Source: Dechloromonas sp. (lineage in GTDB: Bacteria > Pseudomonadota > Gammaproteobacteria > Burkholderiales > Rhodocyclaceae). From it: a DNA stretch of 41,057 bases. The notes under the pieces were generated by a model, which worked only from the letters and a program-made list of their open reading frames with translations, searched no databases and was not told the DNA's origin. The stretch's first letter is position 1. The number at the start of each line of letters is the position of its first letter. The DNA is taken from assembly GCA_028689015.1 (NCBI GenBank), contig JAQTXC010000024.1, positions 1 through 41,057 on the forward strand, in the 5' to 3' direction. The position numbers were made by a program, and so were the translations under genes. This document shows positions 10,501 to 19,049 of this stretch, one piece after another.

Positions 10501-11125
10501 TCGCGCCCTGCCGGGGTGGGCAGACAAGCCCATTTTGGCGATGACCGCCAACGCTTTCGACGAAGACCGCCAACGCTGTATGGCTGCGGGGATGAACGAC
10601 TTTGTCGCCAAACCGGTCGATCCTGATCGGCTCTATGTCACGTTGGCGCACTGGTTGTCGCGGCAGGTGCTGCAAGGGCCGGCGGCTGAGGCAGCGTCAA
10701 CGTCTTCCCTCTTGGATGGTTTGCCGCGGGCGCTAACGCAAATTCCCGGGCTGGATGCCCAGAAGGGCTTGACCATTGTCGGTGGCCGCCCGGCGTTTTA
10801 TTTGCGCTTGCTGCGCCTCTTTGCCGACTTGCATGGCGGGGACATGGCTTTGCTTCGGCAAAGTCTTACGGCCGGCGACATGGAGACATCGCGGCGCTTG
10901 GCGCATACCTTGAAGGGTATCGCAGGGAATTTAGGCGCCACGGCACTCCAGCAGCGGGCCGGTGAACTGGACGCTGGCTTGAAATCAGGCATGCCGCCTT
11001 TCGAAATTGAGCGCTTGACTGCAGCGCTGGAGACTGCGCTGCAGTCGCTGGTCGCAGCTTTGCTGGTGACTGTCCCTGAGGCGGCGGCCGCCCCGGGGGC
11101 AGCCCACTTGGCGCTCAATCAGTAA
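7541..11125 (+). CDS. hybrid sensor histidine kinase (Cache-PAS-PAS-HisKA-HATPase-REC-Hpt)
   Basis: This 1194-residue inner-membrane phosphorelay kinase has helices at about 9-30 and 252-275 around a periplasmic double-Cache-like domain. Two PAS domains follow (about 320-445 and 522-640) with an alanine/glutamine-rich coiled coil between them. The dimerisation helix carries SHEIRTP with phosphoacceptor His678. The ATPase domain shows NYLGNAVKF (N box), DTGIGI and GSGLGLTI. The receiver domain has Asp972 in LILMDMQMP, and the Hpt domain has His1122 in HTLKGIAGN. All relay residues are present, so phosphate should flow His-Asp-His to an external response regulator, but none is encoded nearby. 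It overlaps the preceding sensor gene by four bases. Confidence 0.93.
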   Translation: MTPRPLSSFLARLIWLCMAPLLAVTVWMAWSQLTTQEDEHLRTGANLANVLSQEVDEFLSARISALNMLATSPWVDQPQRMPELYGQAQSFQSSFGTNVVFADAVSRQILFSTNAPLGAKLPSLPLPKGHAAASAALATGKPAVGDTYLGPVTQERMLAIAVPVLRGGSVTHLLLATYEARRFSQHLDHLTLPADWSLSLLDGQGEVIARRAPPDFASAEVSDDHRFVVRTQVSPWSVVLEIPRSSHNRALLKPALALALMIVFALLLGLLGGTLASRRLNRQVQALIVPPGGASSPLEIDEIAAARQVLDTANSARQASETRFQRLFNDAPLPLCHLDKEGVIADRNGRFDQCFGYSHEELRTLDDWWLLAYPEPAYRAWVLATWNAAVTEAARTGTDIPPIEYAITCKDGTRRTMLISGIILGEDFLVTFFDITERKQAEQLQADALLAQQDARQAALAQLAEAQVARQKIEAGAAALQKSLEENRQGRIAALSLMEEAMMAKATAERALQEVRQLSMAVEQSPESIMIVGTDRRIAYVNTALLEITGYTADEVIGKTPQFLHSGKTPPATYEALWSSMKRGESWKGEFVNRRKDGSEYIEFASIAPIRQPDGQITHFIAVKEDITEKKRLAEELNQHRHHLENLVKQRTAELVDAKQAADAANIAKSAFVANMSHEIRTPMNAIIGLTHLLQQETTQPAQQKKLGKIADASRHLLTVINDILDYSKIEAGKLALERRDFALDRMVDNVVSMIRPKLEGKPLELIVERDPALPSVLVGDSTRLAQSLLNYLGNAVKFTERGRIIVRLISVEASASDLLLRCEVADTGIGIAPETLAGLFTAFTQADASTARRFGGSGLGLTITQRLAGLMGGQVGADSTLGVGSTFWFTARLGKSPRTLADLSEAPAVTAQTLQSLPAGARILLAEDNPINQEVARELLEQVRLRVDIANDGREAVNMTKNGRYDLILMDMQMPNLDGLDATRAIRALPGWADKPILAMTANAFDEDRQRCMAAGMNDFVAKPVDPDRLYVTLAHWLSRQVLQGPAAEAASTSSLLDGLPRALTQIPGLDAQKGLTIVGGRPAFYLRLLRLFADLHGGDMALLRQSLTAGDMETSRRLAHTLKGIAGNLGATALQQRAGELDAGLKSGMPPFEIERLTAALETALQSLVAALLVTVPEAAAAPGAAHLALNQ

Positions 11126-11176
11126 TGCTTGCCGGTTGGAAAGACGACGAGATCGCCGTTTTCCCCAGAGCGCTGC

Positions 11177-12334
11177 TCAGTGCTCGCGGCCGTCAATGCG
11201 GGGCTTGAGCAAGATCGGGATGTAACGCCCGCCGAGCAGGCCGAAGGCCAGCAGCCAGCAGGTGGCGGCGGCGTGGATGCAGGCGAGGTACAGGCTGGGG
11301 ACAAATTGCGGGAGGACAATGCGGATCGCCAGCGCGGCCAGCATGAGGTAGAGGATGCCGCGGTCGACCGGCGAAAACACCACTTTTCTGCCGGTGTGGC
11401 CATTGGCGATGCGCACGATCATCGCCGGGATGATGCAGCCCATGGCGCCGAAGGTGAACAGGTGGGTGGCCACCGAGCCGACCCAGCCCGGACCGGCGAT
11501 CTGCGCCAGAGCGACCAGCAGCAACTGGCCGACGATGGCCAGGTAGCCGACGTACATGATGCCAATGTCGAGGCGGCGGAAGGCCAGTTGTGGTTTCCAG
11601 AAAACGAAACGAAGCAGCAGCAGGATTGCCAGCGCCAGCGACAGGGCTGCGGTCAACGGCGTGGGAAGCAAAAAACTGCCGACCAGGATCAGGCCGAGCA
11701 GCTTGATCGGCATGTCCAGCCGCGGCTGGCGCAGGATTTGCACCTGGAAGGCGCCCTTCATGAACGGCGTCAGCGTGCGTTCGAGCATGACCAGAAAGGC
11801 GAGGCGGAAAAGCGCCAGCGCCATGTCGCTGCCAGCGGTGAAATCGCCGTGCAGCATGAGTTGCTTGGCGACCAGGAAGGCTGGCAGCAGCGCGATGAAG
11901 AAGGTGTTGTCGCGGTAGCTGTCTTGGGCGCGGTAGCGGATCAGCGTCCACAGCAGCATGGCGACGATGCTGCCGAGAAACAGGTTGTTCGACAGCAGGA
12001 ACAGGGCTGTTGGCCAGTGGCCACCAAAGGCCATGCCAACGCGCTCGAACAGCCAGGCGGCGGCGAGGAAGGCGAGCGCATCGCCGTGGTGGCCGCGGAT
12101 GTTGACCCAGTTTTTGGTCGAGGTCAGCAGGAAGCCGCCCAGTGCCGCCCAACCGAAGCCGAAGAACATTTCGTGGGCATGCCAACGCAGGGCGTCGACC
12201 GGACTTGCGGTCAACGCCCCGATCCCGGAAAAAAGCAGAGCCCAGCGCAGCGGCAGCAGCGCACCGGCCAGGCAGGCGAGCAAGAAGAAGGGGCGGAAGC
12301 CGACCAGCCAGAGCGGCGAAGAGGTAAGGCGCAT
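11177..12334 (-). CDS. nnrS: NnrS family membrane protein
   Basis: NnrS proteins are multi-helix haem/copper membrane proteins linked to nitric oxide stress and denitrification. The 385-residue protein opens with LWLVGFRPFFLLACLAGAL and has the family histidine motif WHAHEMFFGFG near residue 51, then HLFTFGAMGCIIPAMIVRIANGHTGR near 289-315 with two further conserved histidines. About twelve hydrophobic segments are visible. It is divergent from the nitronate monooxygenase-like gene with 166 bases between them. I found no clear FNR or NNR dyad in that gap. No nitrite or nitric oxide reductase genes lie in the window, so the NO link is by family only. Confidence 0.88.
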   Translation of the reverse strand: MRLTSSPLWLVGFRPFFLLACLAGALLPLRWALLFSGIGALTASPVDALRWHAHEMFFGFGWAALGGFLLTSTKNWVNIRGHHGDALAFLAAAWLFERVGMAFGGHWPTALFLLSNNLFLGSIVAMLLWTLIRYRAQDSYRDNTFFIALLPAFLVAKQLMLHGDFTAGSDMALALFRLAFLVMLERTLTPFMKGAFQVQILRQPRLDMPIKLLGLILVGSFLLPTPLTAALSLALAILLLLRFVFWKPQLAFRRLDIGIMYVGYLAIVGQLLLVALAQIAGPGWVGSVATHLFTFGAMGCIIPAMIVRIANGHTGRKVVFSPVDRGILYLMLAALAIRIVLPQFVPSLYLACIHAAATCWLLAFGLLGGRYIPILLKPRIDGREH

Positions 12335-12503
12335 GCTGTTCCTATGAGGTTGATGGACAGGCGTGGCGACTTTAGCGAAAGTCCTGGCACCTGCCTTTGA
12401 TTTATCCCATGGCAGCGCGCAGGATGGAACGCAATGGCGTAAAATCTGACCCTTGGCCGGCGAGGAGGAGAGACCGGGGCTTGGCCGGATCTAAAGGATA
12501 ATG

Positions 12504-13757
12504 ATGAAGCGCGTTGATGATTTTCGCTTGCGTCTGGGCAAGCATGAGTTGGTGCCGATCATGATCGGTGGCATGGGGGTCGATATTTCCACGGCCGATT
12601 TGGCGCTGGAGGCTGCCCGTTTAGGTGGTGTTGGCCATATTTCCGATGCGATGATCAATACGGTGTCCGACCGTCGTTACGAAACCAAACACGTCAAGGA
12701 AAAGCTTGCCCTGTACAAGTTCAATGTCCTGAACGAAGACAAATCGCCGGTCAAGTTTGACCTTGGCCGGGTGGCCGAAGCGACCAAGCTGCATGTCGAA
12801 GCGACGATGAATCGCAAGCAGGGCAGCGGCATGGTCTTCATCAATTGCATGGAAAAGCTGACCATGAACGCGCCGCGCGAGACGCTCAAGGTCCGCATGT
12901 CGTCGGCGCTTGATGCGGGCATCGACGGTATCACGCTAGCCGCCGGCCTCCATCTGGGCTCTTTTGGCTTGATCGAGGACCATCCGCGTTTTCGCGATGC
13001 CAAGCTGGGCATCATCGTCTCGTCGGTGCGCGCCTTGCAGTTGTTCCTGAAGAAGAGCGCCCGCACCAGTCGTCTGCCTGACTACATCGTCGTCGAAGGT
13101 CCGCTCGCCGGCGGTCACCTCGGCTTCGGTATGGACTGGGCACAGTACGACTTGGCGACCATTGTCGCCGAGGTGATGCAGTACTTGAAGGATGAACAAC
13201 TCGACATTCCGGTGATTCCGGCCGGTGGTATCTTCACCGGGACCGATGCGGCGCAGTTTCTTGAAGCTGGTGCCGCTGCCGTACAGGTGGCGACGCGTTT
13301 CACGGTGGCCGATGAATGTGGCCTGCCGAGTGCGGCGAAGCAGGAGTATTTCAAGGCCAGCGAAGACGATATCGAAGTGAACCAGATCTCGCCGACCGGC
13401 TACCCCATGCGGATGATCAAGTCCAGCCCGGGGATTGGCGATGGCATTCGGCCTAATTGCGAGGCCTATGGTTATTTGCTCGACGCCAACGGCAAATGTG
13501 CCTACATCAGCGCCTACAACCGTGAAGTGGCCGCACATCCGGGCGCACGTAAAGTCAAGGTGCTGGACAAGACCTGTCTGTGCACGCACATGCGTAATTT
13601 CGAGATCTGGACTTGTGGTCAATTAACCTGGCGTCTCAAAGACACGACCCGTCGCTTGGTCGATGGTTCTTACCAGGTGCCGAGCGCCGCCCACATTTTC
13701 CAGGATTACCAGTTCAGCACCGATCAGCAGATTGCGCTGCCGCCCGAATTGGCCTGA
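12504..13757 (+). CDS. nitronate monooxygenase-like FMN protein
   Basis: The protein is a TIM-barrel flavoprotein of the 2-nitropropane dioxygenase/nitronate monooxygenase family. Family marks are the N-terminal PIMIGGMGVDIS, the central VVEGPLAGGHLGFG, and the phosphate-binding PVIPAGGIFTGTDAAQFLEAGAAAVQVATRF. A cysteine-containing tail (DKTCLCTHMRNFEIWTCG, about residues 350-367) follows the barrel and is seen in a long subgroup of these proteins. Two ATGs lie in tandem; AAAGGA at 12493-12498 is better spaced for the second (12504), which gives 417 residues. Substrate is not predictable: some relatives are trans-acting enoyl reductases. The 13762-13795 hairpin probably ends the transcript. 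Confidence 0.85.
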   Translation: MKRVDDFRLRLGKHELVPIMIGGMGVDISTADLALEAARLGGVGHISDAMINTVSDRRYETKHVKEKLALYKFNVLNEDKSPVKFDLGRVAEATKLHVEATMNRKQGSGMVFINCMEKLTMNAPRETLKVRMSSALDAGIDGITLAAGLHLGSFGLIEDHPRFRDAKLGIIVSSVRALQLFLKKSARTSRLPDYIVVEGPLAGGHLGFGMDWAQYDLATIVAEVMQYLKDEQLDIPVIPAGGIFTGTDAAQFLEAGAAAVQVATRFTVADECGLPSAAKQEYFKASEDDIEVNQISPTGYPMRMIKSSPGIGDGIRPNCEAYGYLLDANGKCAYISAYNREVAAHPGARKVKVLDKTCLCTHMRNFEIWTCGQLTWRLKDTTRRLVDGSYQVPSAAHIFQDYQFSTDQQIALPPELA

Positions 13758-13761
13758 GCCA

Positions 13762-13795
13762 TGTCCTTGACCGGCGAGCGGGTCGATCAAGGACA
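13762..13795 (+). terminator. stem-loop after the nitronate monooxygenase-like gene
   Basis: TGTCCTTGA (13762-13770) pairs perfectly with TCAAGGACA (13787-13795) around a 16-base GC-rich loop. Only a weak T-rich tail (TTGTCATTATG) follows, so efficiency is uncertain. Confidence 0.5.
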
Positions 13796-13812
13796 TTGTC
13801 ATTATGTTCGTG

Positions 13813-13818
13813 TATAAT
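13813..13818 (+). promoter_or_regulatory. candidate -10 box upstream of the barrel gene
   Basis: A consensus TATAAT lies 29 bases before the ATG at 13847. No good -35 is found 16-18 bases upstream, because that space is taken by the preceding stem-loop. It may need an activator or be fortuitous. Confidence 0.35.
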
Positions 13819-13846
13819 GGCCGCTTCTGCCGGGGTGACTTGCTTG

Positions 13847-15061
13847 ATGCGTGCACAATTCATTTTTTTGCTGCCAGGCTATCGTCTGGCTGAAGTCGGG
13901 CGGTGGCTGCTGTTCGTGCTCATGCTGGGGCTGGCCTCGCTGGCCGGGGCTGTCGAAACTGAAGCGCTTGTTGTGCATGGTTTCGGCACCCTGGGTGCGG
14001 TACGAACGACCAGCGATCAGGTCGAGTTTGTGCGTGATCTGTCGCAAGCCAGTGGAGCCGGTCGCCAGTGGCGGAGCGATGTGGATAGCTTGCTGGGTTT
14101 GCAGGCCAACTGGCGCTTGAATGATGACCTTGAATGGGTGATCCAGGGAGTGAGTCACCATCGATACGACGGCGCTTTTCGTCCCGAGCTCTCCTGGGCC
14201 TTTGTTAAGTATGAACCGCGGCCTAACCTGCAAATGCGGGCTGGCCGCCTGGGAACTGAGTTTTTCATGCTCGCCGATTCTCGCCAGGTGGGCTATTCCT
14301 TTCTGACTGTCCGGCCCGTAGGCGATTTTTTCTGGTATTTGCCATTTTCCAGCATCCACGGGGGTGATGTGGCGATGACCGTACCGTTGGGGGAGGATCT
14401 CCTGCGCGGCAAGTTGTTCTACGGTCAGGCCCAGGGGCGGTTACCGCTGGGCAGTGCGCTGTGGGAAATCGATGGCTCTCCCATGGGGGGCGGTTATCTT
14501 GAATACCAGACGGCCTTTTGGCAACTGCGTGCCAGTTACGCGAACATTCGCTTCAATCATGATCTGCCGTTTGCGGCCATGCTGGGTTCGCCCTTGCCGG
14601 CGGCGGTTGAGCAGCACCTGGCTATGTCGGGTAAGCGCAGCGACTATTATTCGCTGGGGGCGGTTTATGATCGGGGGCCATGGCAAGTTCAGGTGATGCT
14701 TAACCTGATTGACCAGCAAAGTCAGGCCTTTCAGTCATCGATGGGGGGCTATGTTCTGGCCGGTTACCGGATTGATTCGGTGACCCCTTTTGCCGGGCTG
14801 TCGCGCGTTTATTCCAAGCGACGCACCGACACGATGAACAGTCTGCTGGTCGGCCGTCTGATGGCGGATACCCATGCCGATCAGACCACCTTCATTCTGG
14901 GGATGCGTTGGGACGTGGCGCGTCACCTGGCGCTCAAGGCACAACTCGATGCTATCCGGGGTGATGAGGATTCTATCCTGCCCTATCGCAATGATCCGGC
15001 GACTGGCCGGTGGTCCGGGCGGATGAACGTGTTTTCGGTCAGCATGGATTTCTTGTTCTGA
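13847..15061 (+). CDS. outer-membrane beta-barrel (porin-like) protein, function unknown
   Basis: The 404-residue protein starts at ATG 13847, eight bases behind GGGGTGA. It has a signal peptide (RWLLFVLMLGLASLAGAVE) with likely cleavage near residue 36. The rest alternates polar and hydrophobic residues in strand-sized blocks rich in aromatics, and it ends in SVSMDFLF: a terminal phenylalanine after alternating hydrophobics is the usual Bam insertion signal. The opening VHGFGTLGAVRTTS resembles that of other proteobacterial barrel proteins. The phosphate-binding-like gene begins 4 bases after its stop, which suggests joint uptake or sensing of a small anion. Family below the level of barrel is not recognised. 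Confidence 0.72.
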   Translation: MRAQFIFLLPGYRLAEVGRWLLFVLMLGLASLAGAVETEALVVHGFGTLGAVRTTSDQVEFVRDLSQASGAGRQWRSDVDSLLGLQANWRLNDDLEWVIQGVSHHRYDGAFRPELSWAFVKYEPRPNLQMRAGRLGTEFFMLADSRQVGYSFLTVRPVGDFFWYLPFSSIHGGDVAMTVPLGEDLLRGKLFYGQAQGRLPLGSALWEIDGSPMGGGYLEYQTAFWQLRASYANIRFNHDLPFAAMLGSPLPAAVEQHLAMSGKRSDYYSLGAVYDRGPWQVQVMLNLIDQQSQAFQSSMGGYVLAGYRIDSVTPFAGLSRVYSKRRTDTMNSLLVGRLMADTHADQTTFILGMRWDVARHLALKAQLDAIRGDEDSILPYRNDPATGRWSGRMNVFSVSMDFLF

Positions 15062-15065
15062 TCTG

Positions 15066-15497
15066 ATGGCGGGCAAATTACTCCGCTTGTTGTTGCTGAC
15101 CTGGCTGTTGTTGCCGAGCGGGGGGGCTTGGGCTGATCCCGTGGTCATCGTTAACTCCCGTAGCGGCATCGCCGTGATGTCGCGCAGCGATGTCATCAAT
15201 GTTTTTTTTGGGCGAAACCGGCAGTTTTTTAACGGTATTGAGGCGCAGGCGATCGACCTGCTTGATCAGCATCCCTTGCGTGAAATCTTTTATCAGCGAT
15301 TGGTTGGCAAGGATCTAGCTGAAGTCAATGCTTACTGGTCACGCCAGGTATTCAGTGGCCGGATGCAGGCGCCGCTGCGTGCTGCGTCGATTGACGAGGT
15401 TTTGAAGTGGGTGGTCGAGCATCCTGGCGGTATCGGCTTTATTCCACTGGCTCGAGCGGATGCCCGGGTGCGCGTGGTTTTCGAACTGCAGCCCTAG
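15066..15497 (+). CDS. short PstS-like periplasmic phosphate-binding protein
   Basis: The 143-residue product has a signal peptide (LLRLLLLTWLLLPSGGAWA, cleavage near residue 23). It then carries a half-size version of the PstS/PBP-like fold: VVIVNSRSGIAVMSRSDVINVFFGR, then REIFYQRLVGKDLAEVNAYWSRQVFSG and VVEHPGGIGFIP. Full PstS proteins are about twice this length, so one lobe is reduced. Such short forms are common in proteobacteria beside sensors or barrels; their ligand is usually untested. No pstCAB genes lie nearby. It probably shares a transcript with the barrel gene 4 bases upstream. Confidence 0.75.
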   Translation: MAGKLLRLLLLTWLLLPSGGAWADPVVIVNSRSGIAVMSRSDVINVFFGRNRQFFNGIEAQAIDLLDQHPLREIFYQRLVGKDLAEVNAYWSRQVFSGRMQAPLRAASIDEVLKWVVEHPGGIGFIPLARADARVRVVFELQP

Positions 15498-15610
15498 GCG
15501 CCATCGGACGACTTCTCCGTGTCGATGCTTGCATTGCGCTGAACTTGTGTTAACAATCATCCCGGCAGGCCGTGCTTGCCTGGCCTGAATGACACACAAG
15601 GAGACAAAAC

Positions 15611-16051
15611 ATGCCCAGAAGAATGATTCAGGATATTGTGGCGGGACGGCCATTGATTGATGCCAGCCCAGCCATGTCGGTACGCGCTGCAGCGCAACTG
15701 ATGGCACAAAAGCGCATCGGTGCCTTGCTGGTGGTTGAGCAGGGGCAGATTGCCGGTATCTTTACCGAGCGAGATGCCTTGAACAAGGTGTTGGCGGGGC
15801 AACTCGATCCGGACCAGACGCCACTGTCCGCTGTCATGGTGGCGCATCCACAAACCATTGGGGCGGACAAACCGCTCGCTTATGCCCTGCAGATGATGGT
15901 TGATGGTGGTTTTCGCCACGTACCGGTTGTTGACCGTGACGGTCGACCCATCGGCATGGTTTCGGCAAGGGATGCGCTTGGCCAGGACATGGTTGACCTG
16001 GAGCAGGACATGAAGCGACTGGCGGCGCTCGAAGCGTCAATCGCCTATTGA
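15611..16051 (+). CDS. two-CBS-domain protein
   Basis: The 146-residue protein is made almost wholly of two CBS motifs, at about 8-65 (SVRAAAQLMAQKRIGALLVVEQGQIAGIFTERD) and 75-130 (KPLAYALQMMVDGGFRHVPVVDRDGRPIGMVSARD). Such pairs form a Bateman module that binds adenine nucleotides or similar ligands, and stand-alone forms often act as energy-state regulators. A strong AAGGAG lies 9 bases before the ATG. Its 3' end overlaps the convergent pseudouridine synthase gene by 15 bases. Partner protein unknown. Confidence 0.9.
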   Translation: MPRRMIQDIVAGRPLIDASPAMSVRAAAQLMAQKRIGALLVVEQGQIAGIFTERDALNKVLAGQLDPDQTPLSAVMVAHPQTIGADKPLAYALQMMVDGGFRHVPVVDRDGRPIGMVSARDALGQDMVDLEQDMKRLAALEASIAY

Positions 16052-16837
16052 TTGAGGCCACATCGGCCAGCCAAAACGCTGCAGCAGGGCGGCGAATTCG
16101 CCGCCTGGCGGCGCGTTGATCGTCAGCATCTCGGCGCTGACCGGGTGTTGGAAACGCAAGCGGGTGCAGGCCAGCAGCAGGCGTCGGCAATCCAGGTGTT
16201 CAGCGAAGTAGCGGTTGTGTCGGCCTTTGCCATAGGTCGCATCGCCAATGATTGGGTGGGCGATGTGCTTGAGATGGCGACGCAATTGATGGCGGCGCCC
16301 GGTCACCGGTTCGAGTTCCAGGAGCGCATAACGGCTGCTCGGATAGCGGTCGACCGCGACCGGTAGTTCGATGCTGGCCACACGTTGAAAACGTGTGAGC
16401 GCTGGCTGGGCGGTCTGGCTACTGTCCAGACCTTGAAACTCGTAGTCATCGCGTTGCCGTGACAAGGCATGATCGATGCAGCCGCTGGCTGCCGGATGGC
16501 CGCGGACGACGGCCAGGTAGCGTTTGTCGACTTGGCCGTTTTCGAATTGCCGGCCGAGCAGACCGGCTATGGTCGGGGAGAGCGCAAAGAGCAGTACACC
16601 CGAAGTGCCACGATCAAGTCGGTGCGCTGGCCAGACGCGCTGGCCGATTTGGTCGCGTAGTAACTGGATGGCGAAGCGAGTTTCGTGACGGTCGATTTCG
16701 GAGCGATGGACCAGCAGATTGGGCGGCTTGTCGATGACGACCAGATCCGCGTCGCGATACAGAATGGGGAGCGCTTGATCGGTCAAGCCCTGTGCTCTGG
16801 CTGGGTCATGTTCACGGTCGACGGTGTCATCAGGCAA
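16037..16837 (-). CDS. truC: RluA-family pseudouridine synthase (TruC-like)
   Basis: The enzyme isomerises uridine in RNA. The catalytic motif HRLDRGTSG contains Asp75. VVIDKPPNLLVHRS (about 33-46), FENGQVDKRYLAVVRG near 99 and the C-terminal ELEPVTGRRHQLRRHLKHIAHPIIGDATYG are RluA-family blocks. The 266-residue length and absence of an S4 domain fit TruC (tRNA U65) better than RluC or RluD, but the exact target is an inference. Its start overlaps the end of the CitE-like gene by 8 bases, so the two are probably translated from one message. Confidence 0.82.
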   Translation of the reverse strand: MPDDTVDREHDPARAQGLTDQALPILYRDADLVVIDKPPNLLVHRSEIDRHETRFAIQLLRDQIGQRVWPAHRLDRGTSGVLLFALSPTIAGLLGRQFENGQVDKRYLAVVRGHPAASGCIDHALSRQRDDYEFQGLDSSQTAQPALTRFQRVASIELPVAVDRYPSSRYALLELEPVTGRRHQLRRHLKHIAHPIIGDATYGKGRHNRYFAEHLDCRRLLLACTRLRFQHPVSAEMLTINAPPGGEFAALLQRFGWPMWPQSIGD

Positions 16838-17813
16838 AAAAACGGTCGAGTGCAGGGCCGGGAAGATGCATGCCCGTGATGTGGGCGCGATTGAGCAATT
16901 CCCAGTAGTAGCGGTAGGAGGCGCGGTCGTGCAGTTTGCCCTCGTGCTGAATCGGTCCCCAGTCCTTGTCCTGGGCTGCCATCAGGATGGCGGTGGCAGC
17001 TTGAACTTCGGAGAAATCAGGGCGCATGGCTTCGACGATGGGCAGGATCTGGTTGGGGTGAATACTCCACATGCGCAGGTAACCGAATTCCGTACGGGCG
17101 CGTTGGGCATCGCTGCGGATGAGGTCTAGGTCGCGTAGTTCGGTGGTGACGTTGTGCGAGGGCACAATACCGTGGGCCAGCGCTGCGGCGGTGATTTCAC
17201 ACTTGGCGCGGCTGACCAGCGGATGCTCGAACTGGCCGGGGCTTGTCATCGCGCTGCCGGGTAGCGCGCCGTGGTGGCCGGAGACAAAATCCATCAAGCC
17301 GAAATCGAGCGATTCAACGCCGGGCAGGGCGGCAATCTCCCAGACTTCACGCAGCGCACCATGGGTTTCGATCAGGACATGAACTGGAATTCTGCGGTCA
17401 ACGCCATATTTCCGTTCAATTTCGCGCAGTGCCTCGATCTGGATCTGAACGTCCTCGGCACTACAGGGCTTGGGCAGGGTGATGAAGGGCAGGCGGTTGC
17501 CAGCCAGGCCGACCAGAATCTCGAGGTCTTGCCGCCAGTGCGGGTGGGTGATGTCGTGAATGCGGGTACCCATCCGATTGAAGCGATTGTCCTCACCATT
17601 GATTACCGCCGCGGCCATTTCCGCGTGCTCGCGCTCAGCACCGGCATGGGCACCATCCTCGCAATCGCAGGTAATGTCAAAAATCGGCCCCAGTTCGTTC
17701 TGTAGTTGCAGGGCTTTTCGCATCAGCTTTTCCGAGCCGGCGTAGTGGTCGACCGCAGGAAGAATGGGGAAAGGCTTTTCGCCGGCAAAGAGAACGGTTT
17801 TGGGATGGCGCAT
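16830..17813 (-). CDS. CitE-like HpcH/HpaI-family CoA-ester lyase
   Basis: The 327-residue TIM barrel belongs to the citrate lyase beta/malyl-CoA lyase superfamily. Visible features are an acidic metal-site motif DCEDGAHAG near residue 50, VHVLIETHGALREVWEIAALPGVESLDFG in the middle with the conserved glutamate and aspartate, and a WSIHPNQI block near 240. No citrate lyase alpha, gamma or acyl-carrier genes are nearby, so a stand-alone malyl-CoA, citramalyl-CoA or related lyase is more likely than citrate lyase itself. It lies downstream of mdh on the same strand, but a strong terminator separates them. It overlaps the pseudouridine synthase gene. Confidence 0.8.
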   Translation of the reverse strand: MRHPKTVLFAGEKPFPILPAVDHYAGSEKLMRKALQLQNELGPIFDITCDCEDGAHAGAEREHAEMAAAVINGEDNRFNRMGTRIHDITHPHWRQDLEILVGLAGNRLPFITLPKPCSAEDVQIQIEALREIERKYGVDRRIPVHVLIETHGALREVWEIAALPGVESLDFGLMDFVSGHHGALPGSAMTSPGQFEHPLVSRAKCEITAAALAHGIVPSHNVTTELRDLDLIRSDAQRARTEFGYLRMWSIHPNQILPIVEAMRPDFSEVQAATAILMAAQDKDWGPIQHEGKLHDRASYRYYWELLNRAHITGMHLPGPALDRFFA

Positions 17814-17858
17814 ATGAGCTATCAGGATCGAGAGGTGTGGGACTTGAGCTGAAAAGAA

Positions 17859-17887
17859 AAAGGCCGCGGTATTTTACCGCGGCCTTT
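17859..17887 (-). terminator. rho-independent terminator of mdh
   Basis: AAAGGCCGCGGTA (17859-17871) pairs perfectly with TACCGCGGCCTTT (17875-17887) over a 3-base loop. Read on the minus strand the stem runs into a TTTTTCTTTT tract, so it serves mdh, whose stop is about 26 bases before it. Confidence 0.92.
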
Positions 17888-17912
17888 CAGTGAAACCGGA
17901 AAACAGGCTGGG

Positions 17913-18899
17913 TTACAGCATGTCCTTGACGGCTTCGGCTTCGTCAGTCAGTTCCTTCAACGTCAGGTTCATCTTCTCGCGGCTGTATTCATCGATTTCC
18001 AGGCCCTGGATGATCTTGAACGAGCCACCGGTGCATTCGCACGGGAAACCGTAAACGATGCCGGCCGGGATGCCGTAGGAGCCGTCAGACGGCACGCCCA
18101 TCGTCACCCAGTCGCTGGAACCGAGCACCCAGTCACGGATGTGGTCGATGGCGGCGTTGGCAGCCGAAGCTGCGGACGACAGGCCGCGGGCTTCGATGAT
18201 GGCGGCGCCACGCTTGCCAACGGTCGGCAGGAAAACATCGTTGTTCCAGGCGTGGTCGTTGACCAGGGCCTTGACGTTGTCACCGTTGGATTCGCAGCTG
18301 CGGTAGTCAGCGTACATCGTCGGTGAGTGGTTACCCCAGACGACCAGCTTCTTGAAGGAAGACACGGCGCGGCCAGTTTTTTCAGCCAGTTGCGACAGCG
18401 CACGGTTGTGGTCCAGGCGCAGCATGCCGTGGTAATTGTTCGGGTTGGTGCGGCCAACCTTCTTGGCAGCCGCAGCAGCGATGTAGGCGTTGGTGTTGCA
18501 GGGGTTGCCGACGACCAGAACCTTGACGTCTTCCTTGGCGTTCTCGGCAATGGCCTTGCCCTGAACGGTGAAGATGGCGCCGTTGGCGGTCAGCAGGTCA
18601 GCACGTTCCATACCCTTGGAGCGCGGACGGGCACCGACCAACAAGCAGACGTCAGCATCCTTGAAAGCAACGTTCGGGTCATCGGTGGCAACCATGCCGG
18701 CGAGCAGCGGGAAGGCGCAGTCGTCGAGTTCCATCATGACGCCCTTGACGGCTTGCTGAGCTTGCGGCAGGTCGAGCAATTGCAGGATGACCGGCTGGTC
18801 TTTGCCGAGCATTTCGCCGGAGGCAATGCGGAACAGCAGGCTATAACCGATCTGGCCGGCGGCGCCAGTAACGGCAACGCGCATGGGGGCTTTGGACAT
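17913..18899 (-). CDS. mdh: malate dehydrogenase (NAD)
   Basis: The enzyme oxidises malate to oxaloacetate in the TCA cycle. The 328-residue protein starts with the Rossmann motif [21 protein letters not shown] and has the mobile-loop arginines in [23 protein letters not shown], the LDHNRA motif and the catalytic histidine in [13 protein letters not shown] follow. The sequence type is the cytosolic-like MDH (about 328 residues) common in betaproteobacteria, not the 312-residue E. coli type. AGGAG lies 5 bases before the ATG. It is divergent from the GntR gene, and the palindrome at 19037-19052 is 138 bases upstream of its start. Confidence 0.96.
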   Translation of the reverse strand: MSKAPMRVAVTGAAGQIGYSLLFRIASGEMLGKDQPVILQLLDLPQAQQAVKGVMMELDDCAFPLLAGMVATDDPNVAFKDADVCLLVGARPRSKGMERADLLTANGAIFTVQGKAIAENAKEDVKVLVVGNPCNTNAYIAAAAAKKVGRTNPNNYHGMLRLDHNRALSQLAEKTGRAVSSFKKLVVWGNHSPTMYADYRSCESNGDNVKALVNDHAWNNDVFLPTVGKRGAAIIEARGLSSAASAANAAIDHIRDWVLGSSDWVTMGVPSDGSYGIPAGIVYGFPCECTGGSFKIIQGLEIDEYSREKMNLTLKELTDEAEAVKDML

Positions 18900-19020
18900 G
18901 TATCGCTCCTGTATGAAACAGCGTGGTTGAATTGTTGGAATCGCTCGTTGCCGGCCTTGGATTTATGACCTTGCGTGGGCTGGGACGAGAGAGCGAAGAT
19001 GGTAGAAGTTCGAGGACGGA

Positions 19021-19049
19021 CTGTCAATTCATCATGTGTCTTATATAAG
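19021..19049 (+). promoter_or_regulatory. candidate promoter of the GntR gene
   Basis: CTGTCA (19021-19026) and TATAAG (19044-19049) are 17 bases apart and lie about 50 bases before the GntR ATG. The -10 box is inside the palindrome at 19037-19052, which would suit autoregulation. Confidence 0.45.

Noticed and set aside
12335-12503. FNR/NNR-type dyad between nnrS and the nitronate monooxygenase-like gene.
   Set aside because: TTGAT occurs, but the matching ATCAA half-site at the right distance does not. A repeated CTTGGCCGG (12452 and 12480) is present but is probably chance.
13613-13846. Extension of the barrel gene upstream to 13613.
   Set aside because: It would overlap the nitronate monooxygenase-like gene and a terminator-like stem, and would bury the signal peptide behind 78 residues.
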